Shown here piece by piece: positions 30,906 to 45,300 of a DNA stretch of 64,000 nucleotides; the stretch's first letter is position 1, and each line of letters begins with the position of its first letter. A model generated the notes under the pieces. It did no database searches. It was not told where the DNA came from and saw only the letters and a program-made list of their open reading frames with translations. Source of the stretch: Bactericera cockerelli (lineage: Eukaryota > Arthropoda > Insecta > Hemiptera > Triozidae); the NCBI GenBank assembly GCA_024516035.1, contig CM044955.1:17346551-17410550 (forward strand), given 5' to 3'. A program made the translations under genes and the position numbers.

Positions 30906-33900
30906 CACCAGTATTCCACGAGCGCAACGTTTCAGAATATCAATGAAAGAATGACGTAGCTCTCGAATACATGGCACCTGAAAGGTAAAATAGATGAACA
31001 TTCTTTACATTTGTGTGGTGTCTGATTTAGTATAGGTATAGGTTGAGGTATGATTTAGTTTTGGGCGTTACAAAACTAATAAATAGATTTTTGAACTTTC
31101 CTACATTTTAATGAATACTTACCTATTTATCTACCAATAAATTTTAGGACATGAATAATTTATGTTTGCAAGATGCTTTTTAACAATCTTACCCGGTAGT
31201 AAAAAAAAAAAATTGAATCGCGGGAAAAGTTAATGCCCAAGGCAATTATTCTGCCACTCTTGCTCATATTGATCAGGTAGATTGAATAAAGTGAGAGAAG
31301 GTTGTTTTGAACACGACATAGCTACATGTCAGACATGCCTCTGGCAAAACTTTCCGCTAGCACTGTCAGCTTGACCTTCTGTAATATTATACTTCCGTGG
31401 CGAAATACAGGGAAGCAGCTAATTCTTCTACATCATTCATATGACATGCCTATTCCGTCAATAAAAAGGGTTTCACATAAATAATATTGTAATCACACAA
31501 ATTGTTACGCGAGAGAAGTCTTTCAACGAATGATGGTATGTACTTATGATAAAAAGAGAAACCTACCTTTTCTGTGTTGGTATAGATAAGATCAGTAAAG
31601 GGTATGAAGTAAATTATAGCTTATTCTGTCAGTATGTAAGGTAAATTAAGCTTAATATATTGAATGAGAAGAGGAAAATAAATATAAATATTTACGAACT
31701 CACTTCAAAAACACAGAAAATATAGGATACTCAGCTCGAAACAATCAGTTCAGAATTTTCTCTGAACACTTATATTGCATGAAGGTCTTGTATTGTATTT
31801 TTGAACAAATTCGCAATACGACACGAACTGAACGACTAAAAAATTACAATTCAAGTAGGTACCTAATCATTTGCATGTATTTAATTAATATGTATTAGTA
31901 TAGTTATTTAAAAGTAGTTCTATATACACTGACCCGCACAATTAACAGACTACTTCGCTTTTCTTCTGTCAAGAAGAAGTGACGTGCAAATTACCTTTGA
32001 AGACACCTCGGTAGTATTTCAAAGCTTTATTTTTGTACTGCAGCCGTGGGATTGAAGATCCCTTTTTACCACCACCGGGTCTATTGTATCCTTTTTTTCA
32101 CCAATTCCATTTAGTTCGATTGTCCTGTAATTTCAGCAGGACCCTTTGGAGTCCTGAAATCGATTCCAAGATAATTAAAAACACTTTCTAACATGTCAAC
32201 AACTACAAAACAAACAAAAAGGCGGATGAGCTGCTCTTAATTGTGCTTGAGTGTATAAATTAACCAAAATCCACACTCAAGTGTATTAGTGTAATAAATT
32301 TTTTTCACATCTCTGCGTGAGGTACAATTTACATGAAACTTGACACAAGTAAAGGACACTTAAATTTGTTATCTACAAAGACAAGAACGGGAAGATAAAA
32401 TATTCAAACACTTGAAAATGTTTTAAGTACGTATGATCATATTTTTATTGTTCTGAACATTTTACTATCTTATCAGAATTTAATAGTTTTTAATTTACAT
32501 TGAGTTCATCTATAATAAAACCAACGTATATAATTTATATTGTATTACTGTCTTAAAAATAAATAAACAACAAACACGAAGAATCAAATTAGACCACAGA
32601 GAGATGCACGCACTGTCTCACACAGAAAACTGAAGTAGGTACCTATAATACGAGCTACCTACTGACTGATACAGAATTCATTAAGCACATGTCCAAGGTT
32701 ACTATTAAAGCGTCCATCTTTAGGGCAATTTAAGATGTCCCCTTGAAGTAAGAATAAAATCGGGGTGCAGTTGAAATGAGAAACCAAGAAGAATAACAGA
32801 ATTTTTTTATAATTAATATTTGAAACTTTTACTTATTCAAGATAAACCTTGGACTCATGCCTGCCTAAACAGGAAATATTCTACAAAATATAAATATTAT
32901 ATGGCACTTATATTAGCGTACCACTTTCGATAGATGAGTGCCTAATTATTTATAGCTGACTATTGACGGATACTATCAACTCTTCTTCTTTTACTCTGTC
33001 TTATCCCGCTTAAGCAGGGTCGACGTTGTTCAACCTCATGGTTGAGGTTGGTTGGTTTTGGCACATTTTTACGGCTGGATGCCCTTCCTAACGCCAACAA
33101 TTCTATTTGATTTAACGTCCTCGATTAGGACGGGGATTTTACCCTCCATTCGCTGGGAATCGTACCAGCTACCCACATTAACCTCATCCAGCCTGAGTAG
33201 AGCCGGAAATGCCAGCCTCACATGTACGGAGGGAATAGGATTTTCTGTGTGAAAAATCTGTTCCGACCGGGAATCGAACTCAAGATCTCTGGGCTACGGG
33301 CAGTAGTCACAACCGATACGCCACGGAGGCTGGCACTATCAACCTTAGTAATAATATAATTTATTAATACCTTACATGATACTCCCATGTAATATATTAA
33401 TGGTACTATGGGTTGTGTTATTAAGTTATAAATTTAGTGGGTAGCATAGTGTGTGAGACTAGTGATCAGATGACTCGCTTGAGTTACACATATCAACACT
33501 CTCTGTCCCCCCCCTCTAGATCCGTCCCTGGCTAGAATTAATTTTACTGATCTCCAGATTATACACACCTACTTAGATGAACTTGATATACGAATAGGTC
33601 CATATGATTGATACTATTCATAGGTATAAAATTGATGAAGTAAAGAAGGCTAATGGCGAACCAGTGCTACCATGTCAGCGGAAATACTGGTCCTTACTAC
33701 GAGCCAACTTAGTGGTAAAGTAGTTCTAACTTGCACGTGTATAGTTTTATTGTTACATGTTGCAATTGTTGCATGTTACCTACTCCTGATGATAGGAAAT
33801 TCAAAGGTTTTTAAAAAGGCCTTAAATAGTAGGATTTTCAATCTACCCAATTGGGATTTTTATCTGAGGACTCGGGATGTCTAGCAACAATATATCGCCC

Positions 33901-35685
33901 AGTGCTTCATGTGATATAGATACCTAATACATCACGCAACACTCTTTTTTTCACATCAAGATTTTTTAATAAAATAATTTATGACTTCATAATATAGTAT
34001 ACGAGTATTGTAGACATAATGCGACACAGTGATAAGACCAACAAACTATTGTACATATCGCATGTCAATTATACCTGACTGTAATTGAGAGCCAGTATAG
34101 TTGAAAGTGATAGGTTCAGTATTGCCAAGTATCTGAAGTAATGACATGATTTGTGTATGGCAACAACAGTTGGTAGAGATTTTTTTTTTCTTTTTATAAT
34201 TTCAAGTTGACGCCCAAGTCTGCCACCGCGCCATTCAAAATTCCACCACTAGCAGCTCCAGAAATTACATTTATGACAAAATACTCTTGGATGGGTGGGT
34301 TTTATCTGTGGTTTATATGAAGATTTCAGGTCAAATCAATGAAAACACACACATATTTACAAACACACATACTCTTAAATATTTAAAGTTTGTTAACATG
34401 GTACATGATTTTACATGGTAGTTCAGTATCAGAAGTGTGTATGTCTCCATGAGGAGATGCCACAAGCACCAAGATTTCCCTCTTTCACTCTTTTCTCCCC
34501 CCTTGACCACCTTGCTTGCTAAATGCTTGCATCTTTCCCCTCCCTTCCTCCCCTATTACCCTAAACCTTCTCATTCTCTCATACTTCTTTCTTATTTCCC
34601 TCTCTGGGAATAATACCCTTTTAGTCTTGATTGAGGAGCTTTTCTTACATGCTTTTGAAGGGGGTATATACCTCTTATATTTTCTTGTTCGTTGTTTGAT
34701 GTGATTTTGTGTAAATATTTGGAAAAAAAATAATATATATTGATACCCTAAAAATTTTTCCGAACATCCTTCCCTGATTTTTCTAATTACAATATCAATT
34801 ATGTAGAGATTGTAGAGTGTTGTCAACTTGTTATAATAACTGGCATTGTGAAAATATGTTAACATTGAAACTCATTTGAGATAAGAACACACAAGATGTG
34901 ATAATTTAATACTGGTATAAAAAAAAAAAAAAAAAAAAAATGAACTAGGTAATCAGTAAAAACAGAAAAATGAGAAGTTGCACTAGATGTACATGAATAT
35001 CAGAACATACCTGGACAGCTGTTTCGAGCTGATTTGCTGTCATCAGCAGGTAATAGTTCTTAATATTGCTAAATATTCATGCCATCAACTAATCTCTCTA
35101 TTTTAATCAGTAAAAACAAAAAAGTGAGATGTTGTACTAGATTGAGAAGGTAGTAAGACCTGAACCATAGTTTTTCACAAGATAACATTTCATACATATG
35201 TATAATTAACTGAACACAGTGTGGGAGTGAAGTGACCTCACAAAGTAAGTTCTGTATGTTGGGTACTGGACGATTTGGGTTTTGTCTGTTCCACTATAGA
35301 TCTTGACCAGATTCTTCAAAGTTATTGAAATTTAAAATACATGTTCATAGGGGTCCTATGATTTTACCTATATATTTTTTGGGCCGAAATAGGCCACTCG
35401 GGGCCGTTTTGGTGTAATTTGAATTTTTTTTTCTATTTTTATTGAATAAAGTGAGGCTTTTGAAAATTGTATTTTGTTATATTAGATATAAAATTTCGTG
35501 ATCTTTAGAGCTAAGGGAGCTGCACTGTTGCCAAATAGGTAAAAATGGGCCAGTTGATTTTTTTAAGAATTAAAACCCATTGAGTTGGGTATTAAATCAA
35601 TGGTCTTGATGTCCTGAAGCTTGATATGACAATTATAATTTGATAAAAGAATCTGTGTGAGGTTTACAGTTCACAGGACTACTAG
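30906..35685. other. Gene-poor region upstream of SLC19
   Basis: No coding exon is supported. It contains one long-body SINE (32980-33336), poly-A and poly-T tracts, and otherwise unassigned AT-rich sequence. The promoter of the SLC19 gene should lie near 30.8-31.5 kb, but no clear core element was found. Confidence 0.5.
32980..33336 (-). mobile_element. tRNA-derived SINE with long conserved body
   Basis: Second full copy of the family at 14895-15225. On the minus strand the head starts gtggcgtatcggttgtgac (A-box), with B-box GAGTTCGATTCCC, body with 'ggcgttaggaagggcatccagcc' and an agaagaag tail. Confidence 0.85.
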
Positions 35686-35689
35686 TTAA

Positions 35690-36650
35690 CCCTTTGACGC
35701 CGGAATTAATTTGGCCGGGGGAAAAAAATCACAACCAACTTTTCTTTCATCCTGATGGTTTTCTTAGACTTTTGGCGTTAGTTTCAGCTTTCTAGCTTTT
35801 ACCGGTAAAAAGTTATGAATCCGTGTCGAAAACGACACACTGGGCTTTAAAGGAACAAGAATGTAGGAAAAACTGATTTTCTTAAAAAAGTATAAAATGA
35901 CGATTTTTTAGTGAGTTTAAAACCAGTTAAAGGAAACACTTCAAGGAGAACGTTAGTGATGATGGGAATGGGAATGGGCGCTACAATAGGTGGGCTAAGT
36001 CTAGCACTAGCTGCAGTTGTGATGGGAATGGGAGCTACAATAGGTGGGCTGGGTCTAGCACTAGCTGCAGTTGTGATAGGAATGGGAGCTACAATAGGAG
36101 GGCTGGGTCTAGCACTAGCTGCAGTTGTGATAGGAATGGGAGCTACAATTAGGAGGGCTGGGTCTAGCACTAGCTGCACTTATGATAGGAATGGGAGCTA
36201 CAATAGGAGGGCTGGGTCTAGCACTAGCTGCACTTGTGATAGGAATGGGAGCTACAATAGCAGGGCTGGGTCTAGCACTAGCTGCACTTGTGATAGGAAT
36301 GGGAGCTACAATAGGAGGGCTGGGTCTAGCATTAGCTGCGTAGTGGTATATTGTCACTCATTTTCCTAGTTTTGACTCAATAATCAATCTAAAATCAGAA
36401 GAAATCAGATAAAAACAGTAAAATTATTTCTTTGGAAAAAACATTCTTTTAATACCGAATGTGTCATTTTCGACACAGCAGAAAATTGGACAAAAACAGC
36501 TACCTACCAATTAATTATGGATGGATTTGAAAATAAGAAGTCAATGAACTGTTTCACACTGAAACGATAGGTAATGATACTGTATTCTAGTGAATAATTA
36601 TTGAATCTCAAAGTACCTGTGTCAAAAACAACACACTCGGCGTCAAAGAG
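35690..36650. mobile_element. piggyBac-type non-autonomous element
   Basis: Flanked by TTAA at 35686-35689 and 36651-36654. The terminal inverted repeats are CCCTTTGACGCCG at the left and CTCTTTGACGCCG (from the right), 12 of 13 matching. Subterminal 'gtgtcgaaaacgacacac'-type palindromes occur near both ends (about 35823 and 36460). TTAA targets and this kind of end are typical of piggyBac-like elements. No transposase; the middle is a 54-bp minisatellite. Confidence 0.8.
35960..36342. repeat. 54-bp minisatellite x 7 inside the piggyBac-type element
   Basis: Units are marked by 'gctacaata' at 35981, 36035, 36089, 36143, 36198, 36252 and 36306. The period is 18 codons and translates on the plus strand as a Gly/Ala/Leu-rich repeat (VIGMGATIGGLGLALAA-like) until a one-base insertion near 36150 shifts the frame. 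Confidence 0.9.
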
Positions 36651-37509
36651 TTAAGATAACTTTATATTAATATTATTAAAATGTCCTACACACTAGGGGT
36701 ACCTAACTTAGTGTGACAAATGCTTTTAAACTTGCAAAGTACCAATGATAAAAATCTGACAAAAAACACCACTTTTCTTGTACTTGTACCTTCATTGAGG
36801 CAAATAAGGATCCACCCTTTGATCACCCCATTTTAAATAAAGGGAGTGCAAATAACAAAAATGTGAGACTTTTCTCTCAGAATCATACTGATGGCAGGTT
36901 AATGAAGAGGTGGTTGCCAATCAGGGAGGTTTCTAATTACGTATCTCAATATAAAGTTAAGTGTAAAGTACCAATGCGTCTTCTTACCTTGGTTATGTCA
37001 CATGATAATTCATTATAAGAATGACTATGTGCTTAAGTACCAATTTAGATCCTCTACAGGGAGCTGATGGCCTAGCATGTTAGGAGTAGTAAACCCCACT
37101 TTATATGATACTAGACTTGTTAAAAAATATCATAAACCTATTCAAATTTCGAATAGTATTTCATAAGTACAAACATACAATACATACATAAGACTAAAGA
37201 ATTGGTATTCTGATAAAATGATACTGATGAACTGATAATGAATCAATTTGCAGAATGCAGAATGGGTAATTCTGTGGATTCAAAAATTCCCGGGCACTTA
37301 TAAAAAACGAAGATCTATCTCACAGATACACGATCTCACAGAAACGGAAAGAAAAGTCTGTTGAATTCGTTATTTTACGGAAATATGTGATATCGTTCGA
37401 ATAGAAATACCTTTTATGTAGTACCTATACTGCCAATTTATTATGGATACAATAATTCCTCGTGATTGATTCACATTGTATAAATACAATTATACACGTA
37501 CACGTGGCA

Positions 37510-37900
37510 ATTTTGAGATTTTATACTAAATCACTTGTATCTCCAAAACTACTTAACGAAAATTTTCAAATTTGTTTTGTATTATAGAATACCGTTTTTC
37601 CAATATTCTATATTCCGCAAAAAATTCTGCATCGGTAAGTCGTAGACCTCATTTTTACACTATTTTGTCCAAAATTTTGGATTTCCTTAAATATCAGAGC
37701 TAAATCAAAATTAATCAAAAAATAATTATTAAAGACCTATATGTAAAATGCTGATACGCATATACATACAAAATTTCATCAAAATCGTTTGTTCCGTTCA
37801 CGAGATAGATACATAATATTATATTATGTGTATAAGTAAAAATTCAGTGTCAGGCGCATGGCCTCTATCACCAAGAACCGCTAGTGCGAAGTTGGTTTTT
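37510..37900 (-). repeat. Interspersed repeat (see 30030-30420)
   Basis: Reverse-orientation, diverged copy of the repeat at 30030-30420. Confidence 0.65.
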
Positions 37901-38099
37901 TTATAGGTCTACGGAGTTGAGGCTCCATTGTATACATTAAAGTAAAATAAAGTCTTAAAACTAAATATGTCTATTCCATTGAAAGACAAATCTCTTGCAC
38001 AGTGCAATTATTGAAGATATCGATACCTGCACTGCCGATAATGTTGCCAAGACCCTGAATTCTTCTGAGCAAGCTGTTCTGAGTCGTGTTATTTCTACT

Positions 38100-38791
38100 T
38101 TTGATGTTACGGAATAAGACTTTAAGTCTGGTGAATTAATGTAGTAACTGGAGCTTTGAAGCCGAAAGACTTAAGTTTCCCAGTTACTGTGGGTTTTAAC
38201 GAAGAAAAAGCCGCTGGTTCAATAACGCAACTACGAAGGTGTATTAAAAAGAGATTGAAGAGTTTTAAATTTACACGGAAAGATAAAAAGAAGAAATAGA
38301 CTACTACTACGAAATGAGATTGGAGGGTCTTACCTTGAGTACTTGTACCAAGTACTTACGCGGCTTACGCCTTTAAAAGTGGATCAAAGGTGGTAGTTCG
38401 AGGAAGGACAGAGACGTAACCCGGACCACTTGTTGTTACAATCTGAACGAGGCATCGTCGTTCCGAATCTATCGTACCGAATTTCTGGCTTTCTTTGTAA
38501 GATCATATTATGATAAGCCTATCATCGACTGATATCGAAGTGTTATCTCTAACAGTTAGGGGCGTAGAGATAGAGTGATAGGCGCGGGGAAAGTTTGGAG
38601 GCAATTCAAACTAGAGTCACATGGCGTGGACATCGGGTGTGTCTGGCATTTATCCTAAAATTAATGAGTTGAAGAAGTTCAGGACAGTTAATCTTATTAG
38701 TCAGTAATTTATAAAGGAAAAGTGTGTCCTGAAGCTTTCTTCTTTTCTCAAGACTTATGATGTTAGTAAAGTCATGATTATCAATAGACAT
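38100..38791 (-). mobile_element. LINE 3' end with reverse transcriptase C-terminus
   Basis: 38606-38791 on the minus strand encodes SLEKRRKLQDTLFLYKLLTN, then a Pro-Glu-Leu-Leu / LINFRIN stretch and Arg-rich end, typical of the region after the reverse transcriptase domain in Jockey/CR1-type LINEs. The rest, to about 38100, is its 3' UTR, shared with 770-1255. 5'-truncated. Confidence 0.65.
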
Positions 38792-40347
38792 GAATTTAAA
38801 ATTGGACCATCTACAGAATATCTTCTATTTTTGTGTACATAATAGACCGACACAAAACCAAAGTTTCTCAGGAGGTTATGATAAGTCCAGAAATATAAAA
38901 AAAAAATTGAAATCGGAGCATTTTTTTTATTTTTTTACAAAAAGGAACACAATACTTCCGATTTCCAATATTAGAAATTTCTCGTTACTCGTAAGTAAAA
39001 TACTATTGATTCTCTGAACTGTAAACCTCAAAAAGATTCAACTATCGCATTATTAATGTTCAATCCAGCATGAGGACATCGAGACCTCTCATTCAATACC
39101 CCACTGAACATGTCTACCAAATTTCATCAATTTTGAAGAATCCGTTCGAGAGTTATCGCGGAACAGATAGACAAGCAAAAACCAAATCGTCCAGTATGCA
39201 AGTTAAAACAGAACCTCTCACTTAGTGACTGTTAACTATGAAAACAAATTTTATGTCGTAACTTTCGGAATATTTCTTTTCTTCTATTACATGACTTCAA
39301 TAGCATATAGTCATAAACAGAGGATTTACTCTCCATTCACTGAAAACTCACAAACCACCCTCTCAAATAAACCTCACCCAGAGTGAGTGGAACCGGTGGA
39401 AGTTGTTAACCTCAAAAGTGATCTAATAACCTGGTTTGTTCAACAGAAATACGCGGTTGGTTCACACCTTTGCACACGTGCAGTAAAAATGCTGCACGCT
39501 TACTTTGCAAGCACGATAATAAATTGACGATAACAGGAAGACTGATTAAAACCCTATTACCTCAAGCGTGCTGAACGTTTGCATAAACAACTAGAATTCA
39601 AGCCTATTCACGTTTACAGGAAGTAAAATTCACTCTTACTAACTACGCTTAGTTGAGCGTGTGTAAAAGCAAAAGGTTTCCCGCAACCTTGCTTTAATTG
39701 AGATTTTTGCAAAGAAATACGACCAAAAAAAGAAAAAAACAACGTTTTTCGTTTGAACAAATAATTAAATATTTAAATGCATAAAATTATACTAATTTAT
39801 AACAAAATAGAAAATATTACCAAGCTTTAAAAGCATTTAAACATAATCATCAAGATATAAGTTCATCACAAGTCACAGGTAATAAAAAAAAATTGATTAC
39901 ATAGGTAATAGGATAATGAATACAAATTGACTATAAATAAATTAAACAGTACTTTCCTCGTGTCTTGTGAATCATAAAGCCAGGATCCCAATGAGTGCAA
40001 CATTTTATTGCTAAGCGTTGCGGTAAATTATTATTGTCATGGTGTAAAGGTAGACAACAATAAAAGTGATGGTCCCTCGGTGGTATTTTACACCAGCTGT
40101 CCAACTGGATTTTTTGAACATCAGCACGGCAGTGCACTAGGCTAAGTTCTAGTTTAAGTAAAACCATTCTGAACTCTGAGAACTACAAGCTCGGCAAGGT
40201 GAACACTTTTTATATAGTCTCCCAGACTGAGTAGTATTATTATGGTAGGATAAGATATTGCAAGTTCCCATTTCCGTTTTACGATTTGTTTGTTTGTTTG
40301 TTTGTTTGGAATACACTTGTTAATCTTTCTTAGTTATTACTAACTTA

Positions 40348-40493
40348 TTAGTTATCACAACGTGCACAGACCATGTAGCCCTTGCTTACTAGGACACCTC
40401 TACACACGACATGAGTTTGATATTTCACCGCCCATGAAAGTGATGTCTTCTTCTTCTTGAACAAATCTGTCACAGACGCCTGATACAAAATAT
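40348..40493 (-). CDS. GCLM: GCLM exon 5 (terminal)
   Basis: The acceptor is cattttcag. It encodes DILYQASVTDLF, a Lys-rich stretch, then WAVKYQTHVVCRGVL and the SKGYMVCAR end, followed by TAA. In-phase 1. Confidence 0.9.
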
Positions 40494-42324
40494 CTGAAAA
40501 TGGACACAATGAAAATAGTAAACAAATATTCTATTAACAATTGCACCTCCTACTTTAGATTTTAATTATTACTTTCTATAGGTATCCTGTATTGATTACT
40601 TTTGTTTATTCTTCAATATTAAGCCGACAGAAATTCAGGCAGTCCCATTATGCCAACAGATTGTAAACAAAATATCTTAAGCAATGCACTGTGGTATGTA
40701 GCTTCAGAGTGTTATATGTAACAGGTGACTCACTTTCAAAATGAATATTTTTCTTTTACCAACTGTGGTCATACCTCGGTCAGCGCCCTACAGGTTTAGC
40801 AGCAACGTGGCTAGTTCTTGATTTATTTAATTTTAAATATGAATGTTTCACAGTTTTTCTTATTTTGTAGGCATGAAACAGCAGCTACTGTAGAGTATAC
40901 CTCCGGGTGCGCTCGTGTTGACCCAGCACCTAAATGGGAGGTATTGTTTCACTTCTTGTCCATCAGAGGGGAGGCGTACTACAGGATGGGCAGGCTCCAA
41001 CACAGACCACAAGCGTCTACAGTAGCTCCTGTTTCATAACTAAGAAATATGAACCTTCTTTTTGGCACCGAGAAAGGGTAACAATGAGGGGAAATTTCTG
41101 GTGGCTCTCGGTTTACAAAATTCTCCAAGTTATAAACTCAAATGTAAACCGAGAGCTGCCACAAATTTCCCCTCTTTGGTACTCCTCCTCAGTGCCAAAG
41201 GGGAGGTTCATATGACAACCTACATCTTGTTACCTGTAAAGTTGAAGAAAAAAGCATCTGACAGAGAAATATAGTAATCTCAATAAGGCAAGCCTTCAGA
41301 TTAGAATATGATAATGGTGGATTGTAAATTGTAATGTAGAGCTGAGTGATGAACACAATAATTAATTAATTTCCTTGTTGGCTTACCAAGAGGATCACTA
41401 TGGGTCACAAGTTGTATTTCCTTGCTCTTTGCAAATTCCTGAAGTAAAGGTGGCACCACACAGCATGAACTTAGGTTGATCTGTATTGTGCTTGGCTTTA
41501 CCTAATGAACAGAAATTAATGCATCTTAATAGAAAACCTAAAGTTTAACAATGATGAGAATGAAGAGGACATAATACAAAAATGGGAACTGCCTTTGCAC
41601 AAATCCATTCATTGTGAGAAATGTTTCTGCTTATATTATAGGTGTATTGGACTGGGAGAGAATAATGTGAGATAGCCAGAGAATGGAAGGTAAATCCTTT
41701 AACCCTGATTAAAGCATTATTAAACCTGAAAAGTACACTCTTTCATTCCTTGACTCATGGCCTTGACTGTATCTGAAAAATTTCTTTAAGACACACTTAC
41801 ATATGTGTGTAATTAACTATTTATTTCATATTACAGAGTAGTAGTAGTAATAATAATAATAATACTATCATCTTTAGGTACCTACTTAGTAACAAGTACT
41901 ACTTTTAATACACGTAGACATCGTAATGCTCATAATTTAAGAATACTCTATCAAAATGTAAGAGGGTTAAACTCGAAGATCTTAGATTTTTTCCTAGCAA
42001 CCTCTTCTTGTTCAGCTGACATAATTTTAATAACTGAGTCTTGGCTTCAAAATAATGTGTTTAATTCTGAACTCTAAGCCAGCGTCGATGGCATGTTGAA
42101 TACACCGGTTCCCTTCAGAACACCGAAGTTAAGCGACATCCAGCGAGGTTAAGACTTGGATGGGTGACCATTCAAATTCTAATTCTCGTGACGCTGGCTT
42201 TTCCCGGCCCCACTCAGGCTGGGTGAGGTCAATGTGAGTAGCAGGTTTGTGAGTTTCCTGCGAATGGAGGGTAAAACCCCCGTCGTGATATGACCATGGC
42301 AGTTGAAAGCGACGTTAAACCCCA

Positions 42325-42359
<35 letters not shown>

Positions 42360-45300
42360 CTGAACTCTTTCCTAGTCATTTTACAATTTTCAGAAAGGAC
42401 AGAGATTTGAGTCTTGGTAAGTCTGGAGGTGGCGGCATTTTAGCTGCTGTCGCTGATCACATCAAGGTAGTACGCCTACAGAATTTTGAGGTGTCTAGTT
42501 TACTCTGTGAAACTCTCTTACTTAAAATATCCTTTTCTTTCTCTATCTTCTACCTATGTTTAGTCTATCTTCCACCCCCTGTCAACACTGACTCGCTAAA
42601 AATCCTTCTTTTGTCGCTTGAAAAATGTCCCCACATAAACAATGAAAATCTCATCTTGATTGGAGATTTAAACATCTCTCAATGCTTTGACTCATCTTTC
42701 AACTTTGCATCTGGAAACAATGTCTCAAGGTCTATCTGTCCTTTATTGAGTCTATACAATCTCAAATCGTTCAATAATGTTAAAAATTATTATGGTAAAA
42801 CACTCGATCTTGTGTTTTCTAATTTATTATATTCGAACAATATTTCAGTAACCAGAACTTGCCCTTTATCTGTTGAAGACAAGTATCACCCTACATTAGA
42901 GATAAAAATCAATTTTAGTCAAACAAGTTCCAACCCCATTGTTTCATCTGACCTAGCTCTTCCTAATTTATCTACTCGTTACAATTTTAAAAAAGCTAAT
43001 CTTTCTGTTCTCTACGAGAAAATTCAAAATATCTTCGGGGAACCTCTTTATGAAATAACTGCTCCTGAAGATGCTCTTTTTTTCTTTTATAACCAGTTAT
43101 ACTCCTTATTCGAAAACTACGTACCAAAAATTCCAGCCATACCGAAATCAAAGTCGTCCCGCTCTAAGTTCCCCGAGTGGTGGTCTCGTGATGCATTAAA
43201 ACTTTACAAACAAAAGAAAAGACTCTTATCGAAACGTTTTATCCCCCAAAAAACACTACGTGTACAAATAGTCGTCAAGTGTTGGAATGATTAAAAAGAA
43301 CTGATATCAAAAACGTCAATTTTCTATGTTTGAAGGAATTATTTTTCACGTAGGTAATTACAGAACCACGTCCTTGAATACTGCACACTGTTTTGTTAGT
43401 AAATTACTACACATAAATTTCAGAACAAAACAGTGTGCAGTCAAGGACGTGGTTCTGTAATTACCTACGTGAAAAATAATTCCTTCAAACATAGAAAATT
43501 GACGTTTTTGATATCAGTTCTTTTTAATCATTCCAACACTTGACGACTATTTGTACACGTAGTGTTTTTTGGGGGATATCACTACTTTTTGATTTAATTG
43601 ATTGTCCTTTGATAGATGAAATAAAAACTGATCAACAATCAACAGATAAAAGAAAAAAAGACTTTTAATTTAAGGATGTTGCGATACGCAGTAATATTAT
43701 AAGACTATCATATAAAATGTTGGGTAATTTATATTGAAGTACGAGTAGTGAGGTGACACTACCTTGTTTAATGAAAAAAGTTATAATGAGTTGCATGCTC
43801 GAAAATTATATTGTGACCCAAGTACTGTTCTGTAAATAATTACAATGGCAAGGAGAAAAAAAAAGATAGAAAAAAAACCTTGAAAAGATGCTGAAAGAAT
43901 ATTTCATAGTACTTGCTGAAGAGAGGAGAAATATTGTGATAACAGATGTATTCCTTATTTGAGTGACACTAGAGCGCTCAGCAATTTCGTTGATCTTTTC
44001 AAATTTTGAAACCCACTACCGAGGTTCACTAACAGAAAAGTACCCCTTCTCAGTATTTTTGGCAATCATTAGAGACGGGTGATATCGAGTATTTCAAAGA
44101 ACTGGTACTTCAGTAATCGATTACTTAAAAGTACCGAGTATTTCCAATTATTTTTTACTTGGTTTTTGAGGTTATGAGAGCGGATGTAAATGGAATAATG
44201 GATTTGAGTAATCACTCAAAAACCAAGAAAAGCACCGGTTCTTTCATTATTCAGTACACTAACTAAATCTCACAATTTTGCATTCAGAACGTTTACATGA
44301 GATGAATCTCGGTTCACAAAATTTGTTGGGTGTTTTAGTTTCAAATGTTTCAATAAATTAGAAGCTCCACCTCCTATTTTATAAACTGAATTACATAATG
44401 TACACTTCCCTTAACCGTCCGATTGTTTGACAAAGAAGTTTCAAATAGAAGACTTGTTTCTACGAGACAAAGAGAAAAATATTAGGACACCGACAGCTTG
44501 AATATTATTCATAGATAATATCGGAATAATTAAGTACCTCTCTCTGCTGTACCTAGTTCTAGAGATGGGTATTTGGGTAGTATTGTAATTGTAATACCGA
44601 GTATTTCATAAAATCGGTACCCGGTATGCTACCCGGCCCCTGTGTGTAATACCAAGTATTTAATAGAACCGGTACCCGGCTACTACGTACGATACGACGC
44701 GACGCTTCGTACTCGGTTCCACTGTGTAATACCGAGTATTTCATAAAACCGGTACCCAGTACGGTACGCGGATCCAGTGTGTTATACCGTCGCCAGTGTT
44801 GTGCATGGGTACAATTTTTTTGTACCCGGTACGGGTATAGGTACCTAGCAAATTTTTTTACCCAATATGGGTACGGGTACCTAATTTTATTTTGTGTTTT
44901 TTTATTTAGCTTAATATATAAATGTCAAAGTCACTGACCACTGACTGATCATCGCTCTACAGCCCAAACCGTAAGTCCTAGGAAGCTGAAATTTGGTAGG
45001 TAGCTTTGTCTTATAGTCTAGATGTGCAATAAGACGGGATTCCCACTACAACACCTGCCATTGGCGAAAAAGGATTTTTTGCTTTCACGGCCATGCCTCG
45101 GCCCGCAAAGCGGCGACAGCCCGCTAGTATTTATACAGGGTGTCCCGTATACAGATGCAAATATTTTGAGGGTAGCTTCAGCCCACCGTGGACCATCATA
45201 TAGGTGAAACTTGCAGTGGGGCATTTTGCTTCGTTAAAAAGTTATGGACAAATCCCTGTTTTTCCCACAGGGCTAGAGGTCACTTGGATCGATGCACGTT

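Larger units (their letters stand above)
36655..40347. other. Gene-poor region 3' of GCLM
   Basis: No host exon seen. It contains the reversed interspersed repeat at 37510-37900, a LINE fragment at 38100-38791, a MITE-end-like sequence near 39982, and a (TTTG)n run near 40285-40310. Confidence 0.5.

Noticed and set aside
35911..36369. 152-codon Gly/Ala/Leu repeat protein as a real gene
   Set aside because: It is confined to the minisatellite of a non-autonomous element, and the repeat frame breaks after about 80 codons.
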